Assembly (NCBI RefSeq): GCF_963678635.1
Contig: NC_087064.1
Coordinates: 70,741,465 to 70,805,464, forward strand
Length of the DNA stretch: 64,000 bases
Source of the DNA: Symsagittifera roscoffensis
Taxonomy: Eukaryota > Xenacoelomorpha > Acoela > Convolutidae
Direction: 5' to 3'
Made by a program: the position numbers and the translations under genes. Under the pieces are notes generated by a model, which was not told the origin of the DNA, made no database searches, and saw only the letters and a program-made list of their open reading frames with translations. Each line of letters starts with the position of its first letter. Position 1 is the first letter of the stretch. Positions 30,901-42,757 of the stretch are shown here, piece after piece.

Positions 30901-33900
30901 CTTCAAAAAATGTTTTCAGCAAGAGCAGGCTTGTTTTTGATTTCCTTGTATTGAAATAATTTTAGCTCCAGTTTTTTTTATCTCACTTTAAAGGTCCGCA
31001 ATTGTGAGGGATTGACTCGATACAGTAACGTTAGGATGGGAGAAGCCTTATAGCGCGATGTCTCTGATTTTTGTGCTATTCGACGATAAAGTGTTGTAAA
31101 GAAATAACATCAATTTGTTTTTAAATTTCGGGTTAGACCTGATACTACAAATAGCAGCAAATTTTTGCGACAATCACAAGACAAAAAAGTAGAAAAACAG
31201 ATTCGCCCAATAAAAAATTAGACAAAAAGCAAGAAAGAACGAAAAAATTGAACAACTTTGAGGAAAAAAGGAAGCGTTCCGAGACGTGAGAGGCGCGCAG
31301 TTACAATCATAACTGACCCCTTTTTATATTAAATAAAGAAGACTGGGATACGGAAAATTAGTTGTGACTGCTTTTCCTGATGACCAATGCCCAAGTCTGA
31401 TGACCAATCAGACTTCAGGCTTTGCTTAGAGCATTATCGGTGGTATGGAATCTGCAAAACAAGTAAGAGCATTACCCCTGTACAGACTGCCTCATACTAT
31501 ATTTAAATCTAGAATTATTTTCAGCATGTGAGGATCTAATACTTAGTAAAAGATCTATCCAATTCCAATGGTCACAGACAGTATTTTTTTCTACTTAAAA
31601 CAACACTAGCACTACGAACAATAGTTAACCAATCGTGTTGTTAAGAAGGACCTCGTGTTTTGAGAGTACTGAAAATTAGCCAAGAGCTATTTGTTTTTGC
31701 AAGTAAATTAACAATTTGCGTTTTTTTACCTCGAGCCTTTGATATTTTTTGTCGACCCTTACTTTGGAGGAAGTAAAATGAAATAGCTTTGGTGGAGTTG
31801 AAGAAAGTTACGGTTAGTTTAACCTTGACGTTAGCATACCGTTATAAGGTGGAGCTTAACCTTCCATTGTTATATATATTTTGAAGAGAAGCAACTTATG
31901 AAAAAAAGAATTGTACCAGTATTAGTGTGTTTTTAGTATCAACCGGAAGTGACCTTTATCTACTATTACTTTAGAATTCAAAAAAGTCAAACTTCCTTGA
32001 TCATCAAGCTTCTCTAGCCTAAACTTCAAATTTGGGAGCAATTTGTTGGCTGCCTGTAGAACAATTTCTGTGTCACCACTCACAGTTCTTTCAAAACAAC
32101 CAATTACCCTTGAAAAATTTCAACGTCTACTTCAAATTGGTCTCTCGATCACGTTGTTCTATACATGTCTTGCATAACCAGAGTTTTACAGAGATAACAG
32201 CTGCTCAGAATTAGATACACTTCCACAGTTTACGTGATACCAATTCAAACAAGATTCGCAATCAACCTTTTTAGTTTTTTAGTTCACTCTTTTCTGAAAT
32301 CAAAGGCAGACGTCCTTTTGGTCTTACTGTGGACTGTCTAATGGGATTACTATCCTTTTTAATGCCAATTCCTAATCGTTTAGCCGCAAAAAGCTACAAG
32401 AAGAGCAATTGATGCGCCCATAGCTAGACTTTTATATTTACCACAGATTATTGAACTTAAGAGGTACTTTTAACAGGCAAAATTAACAGATTTTTCTTCA
32501 TTTTGGGGCAGATGCCATCTGAAATTAAGGGCAGACGCCATTTTTGTCATCAATTGGGTTGCCTTCTCTGAATACGATCCTTTTATAATGCTAACTTGTA
32601 ATACTTTAGCCTCAAAAGGCTTAAAAGACAGCAAAGGGTGCGCCCATAGCTAAACTTTTGCATTTACTACAGATTATTGCACTTAAACAGTACATTTACT
32701 GCCAAATTTAACAGCTTTTTAAAAATTTCTTTGTCACTTCTGGAGGCTTTGCCTGTTCATACCTTTTTCAGTGCTGTTTCAATAGCTTTTCTAAGCGGGA
32801 CATATATGTACCAACTTTTCGCGTCAAGAGAAGTTATACTCTTATCAGAATGCACTCAATTTTTCCAGAGTTTTTGTTGCCACCTGTGTCTTCGTTTCAT
32901 TGTTTGTATCGTCACTTTTTTCAAACCATTTTTTGCTAATTATAGTTTTTTAAAATAGTCGTAGAAGATACCAGAAATGAAAAAGTTACAGCCTAGCCGA
33001 CACCTTAGTAGGGACCTCAACCTAGTATACAGTGAATCACTGATCTCATCCTCTTTCTCAGGGCAAGTAATTCTTTATTGTTGTCTTTTTCAATTTATTT
33101 CTTGTTCGTCCAATTTTGTTGCTTACTAAATTGTTTATTTTTGCAAAAAATTGTGCAGTTTTGCCTAGTTTGTGATAGCTTGTTTAGTCGAAAAATTTGT
33201 ATTGAATTAAATGCTTGTAGCACAAGTTACCAAAGAATAGTACGCAGAATGGACTGCAGATTTTGAAAATAACACCGACCGCGTTTAAGCCGACAATCGT
33301 GAAGCCGAAAAATCATCAACGGAAGACTCTTATCGAAGTTCTAAAACTACCTATTTCATGGTTCGAGTTCTTTCTATAGCAAGTACCAGTAGTAACTGGT
33401 AACCAAAAATTAAACTTGAATTTCCATAAAATTGAGCATATCAGCAGCCAACTTGTATCATAAGAAAGTCAACTGATTTCGTTAAACTAGTTGTTAGCAT
33501 GAAAAAAGGTCTTATTTTCAGGTTTGATAAAGCTCGCTCATCTCAAGCGTAAATAATTCAAAGTTTTCCCCCTTGCATTGTTTGTTGACCCATAATATTT
33601 TCACAGAAAACTGAGAAGTTGAGTAACAAATTCAAGATCAGAAGTGCTAATTTTTGAATTAGTGCACTTTCAAACAAAAATGAACTTAATTACTAGCGAA
33701 TCACTCTATGATGTCTTGGTTCGTGGCTTATCTCTTTAAAAACCTCGCTGCACCAGAACTTAAGTCTATGTAAGCTAATGGAGGTGAGGCTACTGAAAAA
33801 GAAGAAAGCCGATGTGTTGCACAATGTGATGATCATCTTCAAAAAACAGACATAAAAAACCTATATGAATGAGCTAACCGAGATTTTGGAGACCAAGAAG

Positions 33901-35628
33901 AAGCATGCCCTGGCAAATGCCTGCTGCAGACAAAAAAGCACGCTCGTCGTGTTTGTGCTAATCAGAAAAACACTAGCCGTTATTATTTGTATAACGTAAT
34001 GGCTACTCTCATAAAAGATCAAACATTGCGAGAGGAGCAGCTCAAGGAAAATCTTAAGCTGCATCCGAAGTGAACTCACTGCGGGTATTTGTTACGTACA
34101 AGCGGAATCTCTCAGGACGAATTGCTATGATCAGGGGTAATCCTGACGATAGTTATTTGTCTGCTTTATGTCTCCGAAAATTTTCGCAGAGAAAACTACT
34201 TCGAAAAGTTCAGATATCTGCGAAGATATTGCAGCTCTAAACAAACGTCTGAAGAAGAATTAAATCCAATTTTTTCAAAATTTAAGGTCGCATAAAATGT
34301 TTGTTTTTTCAAAATCAAGTGGTGCATAATTTTCAGGTCAAAGTGCTTAAGATAAAAGACTAATTTGAAATAATGTCGACAGAAATATATACGAGGAGTT
34401 GTTTTGAATGACAGAGTGCTGGCGCAGCAAAAAATTCTTGATCTTTGATAATATCCAATCCTGTTTGATGAGGCGTCAATTAGATCCAGGATTTGTAACA
34501 GCATCAAAAACCATAGAAAAATGTTAGAAAATATCCGAGAGACAAAATTAACCTAATGGTGTGAGCAAAATCTAGTCAATGGCATGCTCGCTATAGTTGA
34601 AATACCGCGATAGGTACATGAATTGCGGCCGATGTTTCTGAGGCCTTTAGTAAAAAAGAATTGTAGTGAAAAGTTTCTGCACAAGTTGAAAACGAAAAAT
34701 CAGGCCACTGCAAAAACATATGCAAAGCAAATAAAGCGAACCCCATAAATCAAACGACTTGAAAAAAAATTATTTTTGTTCAAAATCAAAAAGTTTTCTT
34801 TTGCATGACTAGAAAAAGTAATCAAAAGTTGGATATTGGTTAAAGTTTGCCCAATTTTTGAAAAAGGTAGAATTGATACTAAAAATTGAGAAAAACTTTA
34901 CGTATCATTACTTTCCTAGAACAAAAGAATCTAGATGTTTTAGGATTTGTATTCTAAGATAAGGTCAACAGGTAGATAACCTGACAATTCTACGGTTTAT
35001 CTCATTTAAACAAGCTTGTGACACACCTGCAATCGTTCGTATCACTTTCGGACAGCTGATATGAGAGTTTAATCAAAGCGCTTGAAAATTATTTTGCCAA
35101 CAATAGTGGTGGCAATTAATGTAGCCACCAAAACAATAAATAAAACTGTTCTAGATCCGGACTTATCTATTGTATTTTTTGAAATTAAAAATTTAGGCAC
35201 TAAATTTCTCTATGAAAAATTCTGCAAAATTTCTTAGGGACTTCTTGAGGAGTTTTTTTTTTCAAAAAACAAAAACTTCCAAATTTTTGTCAAGCTTCCA
35301 AAATTTCTGTTGCTTCTAAAAGTTTATAAGGAGGCAAAGAATAAATGCTTCAGAAGAGCTGTACAACCAGATTCTTTTCTGAATTTCAAATTTCCAAAAT
35401 GAAGAAGAAATGGAGAGCTGCCGTCGGCAACGAATATTCCAAGTGTAAGGATACATGGTATTTTCTAATTGTTGTTCTAGTATTGGGAGCTTCATTTGCG
35501 ATAAGTCTTGCAAACAATTATCTGAATGGCTGAAGAGTATTGGTTTGCTTTAAACCAAAAAACCAACACGGGCGGGATTTATTCTTTGGATGACCTAAAC
35601 GGATTGCAGCAGGTACAAAACTGGTACC
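30901..35628. other. Mostly featureless flank with old repeats
   Basis: AT-rich DNA with no convincing gene. It holds a 30-base inverted copy of LINE B sequence (about 31428-31458), a 225-bp tandem repeat (32293-32742), a weak coding-like stretch at 33820-34075 on plus (EEACPGKCLLQTKKHARRV, MATLIKDQTLREEQLKEN, stop-flanked, unrecognised), and two small overlapping open frames at 35345-35741, the first with one hydrophobic segment (WYFLIVVLVLGASFAISLA). None of these can be called a gene with confidence. Confidence 0.45.
32293..32742. repeat. Diverged tandem repeat, two 225-bp units
   Basis: Units begin TCTGAAATYAARGGCAGACG at 32293 and 32518. They share GCGCCCATAGCTARACTTTT (32414 and 32640) and CACAGATTATTGAACTTAA-like blocks, and are roughly 75-80% alike by eye. 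A weaker relative (GCACCCATAGGTATAC) lies at about 36870 and in its duplicate at about 39371, so this may be a dispersed repeat. Confidence 0.75.
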
Positions 35629-38134
35629 ATCTTAAGTGCACATCACATCAGAAGAGGTATATGCGTCAAAAGTTGAATCAGTTGGGTGATAACAATTTTG
35701 GAGCAGCAAAAAGAACAGCGACAAGGAAACTCCACAGTTAAAAATGTTCCTCGGGTGTAGATAATACTTTGTTGAAAATGACAAAAAGTGGGCCACATCG
35801 TGTCCAATTCTAAGCCACAATTCACTCTAGAGAAAATTGATCAACCGTGAATTTCGCGGTACAGGATTCAACAAAAATGTATCAAACGACTAAAGCTTAA
35901 AATGTAACTGTAATCACAAACCAACAGTTACTGGGACTACGCTGAATTTCAGAAGTTGCCCGCAACTCAGTACAAGGAAAGTATATTCAGGAAACTGTTC
36001 TAGGAAATTTTCTAGTTGGAGCACATTAAAATTTCTTTTGAATCTAAAAAGGCGCAATGGCTAAAAAATCAGGACACTGAAAAGTTCAGCTGACCTTCCG
36101 TTCAAATCATTTGAGGGCAAGGCCAAGTCCATGCCCAGTGTGTTTATATAATTTTCACCGCAAGGAAGCTAGAAACTGTTCAACATGGCTGAAGTCAACT
36201 TTCTCTGCTAGCCTAAAAACAACAGTGGTTTATAAAACTCTCGTTTAGTAGAAACGTTTCAGGAATTGTACTCAAGAGTTAATGAATGTAACAAACTAAC
36301 TCAACGGGGCTTCTCTAACATAAAAAAAAACGGAGTTAAGGGAAACAACAAGAAGGTTTTATGAAAAATTATAGAAAGGTCTTATATTCAAACTAAAATC
36401 TTGACTTTAAAGGCGAAACAAATTAAGAAAGAGAAGATAAACATGCACGTGATGAGTTGATATTAAAGAATATACACTGAAACTTGAAATTTTTTTTTTA
36501 TTGCACATGGCTAAATCAAAGTTGAGACTTGAAAGTTTCCGCACAAATTATAGAAAAACTATGACCCAAAATTTCAAAATTAAAAGTTATTTTTATTTGA
36601 ATAAATTTGAAGGTCAAGTTTTTTTTGATTATTTGCTTAACTTAATAAACTAAAACCAATTTTTTTTTCGTTTTTGCAGATTTGACTTTTAACTGACGTT
36701 TAATTGTGAAAAATTGAAACGTTTGCTTTTCGGATTCTAATGAAATTTCGGAGTTTACTTGATAACAATTCAAGCAAGCTTCTTCGGTTTACTTAATCGA
36801 GGAACCAATTTCTTAACGCTGGTTTGTGTTTTGTAATTTTTAAATTGGCTAGAATGACAGCAAGGTATGCACCCATAGGTATACCGTTTGTTTTTATACA
36901 TCTCAGATGAATGCATTTAAAGTGTGTTTTAAGCATGCAATTAGAGTGCACAAAAAACTTAATACCAAAAAATTAAATTTTTTGATGAATTTTTTGAATT
37001 ATAATTAATGAACGAAAGGATCTTCAGCTAAATGCTGATTAAATGATGATATTTTTCCGAAAAAAGCCAAAAAAAATTTGCATGTCAGAGCTCTGCATAC
37101 CATTTTAAATAAGCCGACGCTCTGAGTTATAACCGATGTGGTTAACTCATAGAGTAATTCCGGATAGGGTATACCGTCTGCTCGTCACGCTATCTTATTT
37201 TCGGCCGGATAGATTCGTGCAACTTCTTAGTCTAATACCGATCCTAATCCTACTCTTATATCTACTAGTCTCAGGGTGTTTAACTAGTCTCTGCTAGGCT
37301 CAATAGATCTAGAGTATACTGGCTCATTGCAACTGCTGAAGTTTTCTTGGAGAGGCAACTAAGTTCTAAGTTAAATTCAAATCTCTCTGGTGCTGAAATT
37401 ACAAGTAATTTCAGCAATTACAAATAAGTGGGTTGTTAGTTAGATGGATTAAGATTGGTTAATATTAAATACTTTACAGTAGTAAAATATCCAATTTATC
37501 CAATTATAAAATGTAGTTTAGATCAGGTTCCACCCATCCGGGGCTTACAAAGTTTTTTAGAACTATCTTTCTGCAATTTGAAGGATGGATGATGAACGTT
37601 GGTTTTTGGCGAACATCATTTTCTTGTCTGGATCCTCTTGGAGAAGAACGTTCCAGGACGCTGGAATTATGGATAGGAAATTGTTACGTCGTCATTCGAC
37701 AACGACTGTGATCCCCAATGAAATCAATCCGATTTAAAAATGGTTTGCTATGACAGGTTTGTCTGTATTATGTAGAGAACTTGTTTTGTGCGCAACCTCG
37801 TCTGGAAATGGCATGAAGATCGTGTGTGGAAGGGATGCCTTGAAACTCGGATCTGTACAAGTACTTGAACATTGAGATGGTCATTGTTCTAGTTCAATGA
37901 AGTCCTTTTCTGCGAAGTCCAGTCGTACTCTAAATCCTTTGAGTTCTGATTGTGGACGGCATGTCGGTTGTGTTAAGCCATTCTCTTGTTCGGGTGTGAT
38001 GGGATCATCTAGTCTTTGGATGTTCGTCTTTGTTGTTGTGTATGATCTATATACTGCAAAGCATGATTAACATTTTATAAAATTATGTCAATTCGGTTTT
38101 TTAATCATGAATTTAATTAGTCGTTTTCACAAAA
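35629..38134. repeat. 2.5-kb tandem duplication, unit 1
   Basis: Matches 38135-40636 along its whole length with few differences (5 in the 410-bp LTR part). From left to right it contains about 1.49 kb of flanking DNA, a copy of the element C 3' LTR (37123-37532), and about 0.6 kb of element C 3' sequence. The breakpoints share only ATCTTAAG on the left and CACAAAA on the right, so it arose by a short-homology event after element C inserted. Confidence 0.93.
37123..37532 (-). repeat. Duplicated copy of the element C 3' LTR
   Basis: 410 bp, TG...CA ends on plus, flanked on the left by GCTC exactly as the copy at 39625. It differs from that copy at 5 positions. It is part of the 2.5-kb duplication and not a separate insertion. 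Confidence 0.93.
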
Positions 38135-39620
38135 TCTTAAGTGCACATCACATCAGAAGAGGTATATGCGTCAAAAGTTGAATCAGTTGGGTGATAACAA
38201 TTTTAGAGCCGCAAAAAGAACAGCGACAAGAAACTCCACAGTTGAAATGTTCCTCGGGTGTAGATTATACTTTGTTGAAAATGACAAAAAGTGGGCCACA
38301 TCGTGTTCAAATCGAAACTACAATTCACTCTAAAGAAAATTGATCAACCGTGAATTTCGAGGTACAGGATTCAACAAAAACGTATCAAACGACTCACGGG
38401 TAAAATGTAACTGTAATCACAAACCAACGATTACTGGGACTACGCTGAATTTCAGAAGTTTGGAGCAACTCAGTACAAGGAAAGTATATTCAGGAAACTG
38501 TTCTAGGAAATTTTCTAGTTGGAGCAGATTAAAATTTCTATCGAATCTAAAAGGGCGCAATGGCTAAAAAATCAGGACACTGAAAAGTTCAGCTGACCTT
38601 CCGTTCAAATCATTTGAGGGCAAGGCCAAGTCCATGCCCAGTGTGTTTATATAATTTTCACCGCAAGGAAGCTAGAAACTGTTCAACAGGGCTGAAGTCA
38701 GCTTTCTCTGCTAGCCTAAAAACAACAGTGGTTTATAAAACTCTCGTTTAGTAGAAACGTTTCAGGAATTGTACTCAAGAGTTAATGAATGTAACAAACT
38801 AACTCAACGGGGCTTCTCTAACATAGAAAAAAAACGGAGTTAAGGGAAACAACAAGAAGGTTTTATGAAAAATTATAGAAAGGTCTTATATTCAAACTAA
38901 AATCTTGACTTTAAAGGCGAAACAAATTAAGAAAGAGAAGATAAACATGCACGTGATGAGTTGATATTAAAGAATATACACTGAAACTTGAAATTTTTTT
39001 TTATTGCACATGGCTAAATCAAAGTTGAGACTTGAAAGTTTCCGCACAAATTATAGAAAAACTGTGACCCAAAATTTCAAAATTAAAAGTTATTTTTATT
39101 TGAATAAATTTGAAGGTCAAGTTTTTTTTGATTATTTGCTTAACTTAATAAACAAAAACCAATTTTTTTTCGTTTTTGCAGATTTGACTTTTAACTGACG
39201 TTTAATTGTGAAAAATTGAAACGTTTGCTTTTCGGATTCTAATGAAATTTCGGAGTTTACTTGATAACAATTCAAGCAAGCTTCTTCGGTTTACTTAATC
39301 GAGGAACCAATTTCTTAACGCTGGTTTGTGTTTTGTAATTTTTAAATTGGCTAGAATGACAGCAAGGTATGCACCCATAGGTATACCGTTTGTTTTTATA
39401 CATCTCAGATGAATGCATTTAAAGTGTGTTTTAAGCATGCAATTAGAGTGCACAAAAAACTTAATACCAAAAAATTAAATTTTTTGATGAATTTTTTGAA
39501 TTATAATTAATGAACGAAAGGATCTTCAGCTAAATGCTGATTAAATGATGATATTTTTCCGAAAAAAGCCAAAAAAAATTTGCATGTCAGAGCTCTGCAT
39601 ACCATTTTAAATAAGCCGAC

Positions 39621-39624
39621 GCTC
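39621..39624. other. Target-site duplication of element C, left copy
   Basis: GCTC directly abuts the LTR start. The same four bases follow the other LTR at 58259-58262. A 4-bp duplication is usual for gypsy-type and retroviral integrases. Confidence 0.85.
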
Positions 39625-40034
39625 TGAGTTATAACCGATGTGGTTAACTCATAGAGTAATTCCGGATAGGGTATACCGTCTGCTCGTCACGCTATCTTAT
39701 TTTCGGCCGGATAGATTCGTGCAACTTCTTAGTCCAATACCGATCCTAATCCTACTCTTATATCTACTAGTCTCAGGGTGTTTAACTAGTCTCTGCTAGG
39801 CGCAATAGATCTAGAGTATACTGGCTTATTGCAACTGCTGAAGTTTTCTTGGAGAGGCAACTAAGTTCTAAGTTAAATTCAAATCTCTCTGGTGCTGAAA
39901 TTACAAGTAATTTCAGCAATTACAAATAAGTGGGTTGTTAGTTAGATGGATTATGATTGGTTAATATTAAATACTTTACAGTAGTAAAATATCCAATTTA
40001 TCCAATTATAAAATGTAGTTTAGATCAAGTTCCA
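39625..40034 (-). repeat. 3' LTR of element C
   Basis: 410 bp. On the sense strand it begins TGGAACTTGATC and ends TATAACTCA. It contains a perfect palindrome TGCTGAAATTAC-AA-GTAATTTCAGCA at 39893-39918, also present at 37391-37416 and 58117-58142. The bases just upstream on the sense strand (GGATGGG) make only a weak polypurine tract. Confidence 0.95.
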
Positions 40035-40989
40035 CCCATCCGGGGCTTACAGAGTTTTTTAGAACTATCTTTCTGCAATTTGAAGGATGGATGATGAACG
40101 TTGGTTTTTGGCGAACATCATTTTCTTGTCCGGATCCTCTTGGAGAAGAACGTTCCAGGACGCTGGAATTATGGATAGGAAATTGTTACGTCGTCATTCG
40201 ACAACGACTGTGATCCCCAATGAAATCAATCCGATTTAAAAATGGTTTGCTATGACAGGTTTGTCTGTATTATGTAGAGAACTTGTTTTGTGTGCAACCT
40301 CGTCTGGAAATGGCATGAAGATCGTGTGTGGAAGGGATGCCTTGTAACTCGGATCTGTACGTGTACTTGAACAATGAGATGGTCATTGTTCTAGTTCAAT
40401 GAAGTCCTTTTCTGCGAAGTCAAGTCGTACTCTAAATCCTTTGAGTTGAGATTGTGGACGGCATGTCGGTTGTGTTTAGCCATTCTCTTGTTCGGGTGTG
40501 ATGGGATCATCTAGTCTTTGGATGTTCGTCTTTGTTGTTGTGTATGATCTATATACTGCAAAGCATGATTTACATTTTATAAAATTATGTTAATTCGGTT
40601 TTTTAATCATGAATTTAGTTAGTCGTTTTCACAAAAGCGTTTTATTTTAGTTTGGTTATTTTGAAGAGTTAGTCACCCTTGAGTACCTCTTATTAAAAAT
40701 GGGAGTGTAGTCACAAAGCGTGGATGTAGCGCGGTGGGTTAGGCCGGCTATAGAGCATGTCAGGACGTCCTCTCTGGTGGGTTAGGCCAGGAGTGGGAGT
40801 ATGATTTCAGGCTGTTTCTTTGAGAGGTCCTGTTATGTGATAACGTTTTATGCTGGGTTCATGTTGGTCTTTCCTATGTTACTTTGCTTGTGTCCTTTTT
40901 TCAAAAATCAAATTGTTTTTGGTATGGGTTTGTCTTGCGTAGTATTTTAATTAATACTTAATAAGATTATTTTAAATTATACTTACCTT
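40035..40989 (-). other. Element C 3' untranslated region
   Basis: No ORF. The part to 40636 is shared with duplication unit 1. Two copies of GTGGGTTAGGCC lie at about 40733 and 40777. Confidence 0.7.
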
Positions 40990-42751
40990 TTAATCATCTG
41001 GGAAAAAGCCGTGGGGGAAGATGTCGTGTATCATATGTGATGTTGTTAGTAATTTGGCTAGTATGCGTATGATGTTTTTAGTTTGTAGCAGTGGCCAAAG
41101 CAATTGAAGTGCTTTAATGGTATTAAGTTTTTCGGTGCCTACTGCAAACTCGTAAGGTGTGTTTTGAATGAGGTTATATATTTTACGATAATATTTAGTA
41201 TTGTGAATGAATTCTAATATGGGTATTTCAATAGGCTGGATAAATTCATGCGGGATAAGGAAGGGTCTGGATTCTTCGGTATTGAAGGTCTTCGTGATGG
41301 GACAGAATATATACATTTGGGTAACTGGGTCAAAGTTGCGGAGGATGCCGTGCAGGTTAGTATCTTTGATGCAATATGTAAAATTAAGGAAAAATTGTGA
41401 CGTGTACTTTGAGTTAAGAAACTGAAAACGATGGTGAGGTTGTCTTGATGGGGTGTGCAAATCAAAATGATTTTGTATAAACGGATAGTATGTATATGTG
41501 TGGGTTTGTTTAATGCTTAACATAATATTGTGGGAACAGTGCAAATCGCGTTCCTCTGATGAAAGAAAATGAAAGGTTAGTGAAAATAACTGAAATTTGT
41601 CATAGAAGCTCTTGTATGCTTGAATATTAGCTAGTGATTCTGAAATAATGTGATCATTTTTTCTATCAAAAATATTAAGTGTGAATACGTATGATGTTTT
41701 GATGAAAAATTTTTCGGTTAGTTGCGGGTTTGCGAAGCGGTCTTATTCTAATATTCTATTGCAAATTCGTTAGCTCGGGGTGCAGTGAATGTTTTTAGTA
41801 GTTTTTTATATCCAACGTAAGTAAATTGTCGAGGTGTTAGTGTTGTGGTGAGTCTATATAACATGTCTTTGTTCTTTTCTATGCTGTCATGAGTATTAGT
41901 TAGTGGTAGGCAAAGGGGGTTAGTAAATTTTTAATAAGCTGTCCAATGAAGTGTTGCCATTAAAACATGTTCATCTACAAAATTGCGTGTGTCATTAATA
42001 TCGTTAGGTGTGTTTAATGTATATTGCGGAAATGAGGGTAAGGTGATTGCAAGAAAATTTTTCGTGTTTGTATGTTGCATGTGACTAATATATTCGCGGG
42101 CTGTTCCGGGTTTGGTTGGGAATGGGTGATTTGGAAATTTTTGTTTAAAAGTGCGATAAGCCCGGTGAGTGCTAGTAGGTGTTTCGGTGGATGTGGATGA
42201 TTGTGCCAATGATGGGGTGTAAGCTGAGGAGGTAGGTGGATTTGAGGATGTTATTATGGATGATAGTTGATGTATTGTGAGAGTATTGGGGTGTATTAAT
42301 TGTTGTTGTAAAGTTATAAAATTATCGAGCTCCTGGGAAATTTGGGGGGTAACTGGGGAATTATTATATGATCTGTCGGAATGAAGTGGAGAATAGGTTG
42401 GGGTCACTTGGGAAGCATAAGAAGGAGTGGAAATGGATGGGAGTGGTTTATTTGGTGGGACTGGTTGAAAAGGGGTTTTGAATAAACTGAGGAGTTGGTC
42501 TGGGTATAATTAGAGGGAGATGGTTCGGAGTCTGCAAATTCGTCGGGGGTTTCTACATTAGGGTTATTAAATTGTGAGATAGAATTTAAAACTGAAATAT
42601 CTGAGTTAGTATCGAAATTTGTGCTTGATGATATATTAATAATCGGAAAATTGGGTGGTGGGAAAGCAAAAAGTGGGATTATTGGGATTTGAGTTTGGAG
42701 GTTGGCTGGGTGGGAATTTGAGCGATGGAGGAATCCAAGTTGTCGGCTCAT
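40990..42751 (-). pseudogene. Unknown ORF downstream of env in element C, broken
   Basis: Starts with ATG at 42751, only 6 bases after the env stop, and runs in pieces: 42751-42404 (115 aa), 42407-41931 (158 aa), a broken stretch with FTYVGYKKLLKTFTAPRANEF (about 41830-41750), and 41544-40990 (184 aa, ending FPHGFFPDD). The total is about 580 codons. The first half is rich in Ser, Thr, Pro and Asn and probably disordered. The second half is more globular, with EFIHNTKYYRKIYNLIQN and LQLLWPLLQTKNIIRILAKLL. I recognise no family. An ORF after env is not standard for gypsy-type elements and is reminiscent only in position of accessory genes of complex retroviruses. Confidence 0.6.
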
Positions 42752-42757
42752 TGTGGG

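Larger units (their letters stand above)
38135..40636. repeat. 2.5-kb tandem duplication, unit 2
   Basis: Second copy of 35629-38134. It stays joined to the rest of element C on its right, so it is the copy at the original junction. It includes flanking DNA up to 39624, the 3' LTR (39625-40034) and the element C end to 40636. Confidence 0.93.

Noticed and set aside
33820..34075. Possible host exon on the plus strand
   Set aside because: The open stretch is short, bounded by stops, has no visible splice context and no recognised family.
35345..35741. Small membrane-protein gene upstream of the duplication
   Set aside because: Two short overlapping frames with no homology recognised; the second runs into the duplicated unit and is broken in the second copy.
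37123..37532. Solo LTR from a separate insertion
   Set aside because: It is embedded in a 2.5-kb tandem duplication, and the same flanking bases, including the GCTC target site, accompany the neighbouring copy.
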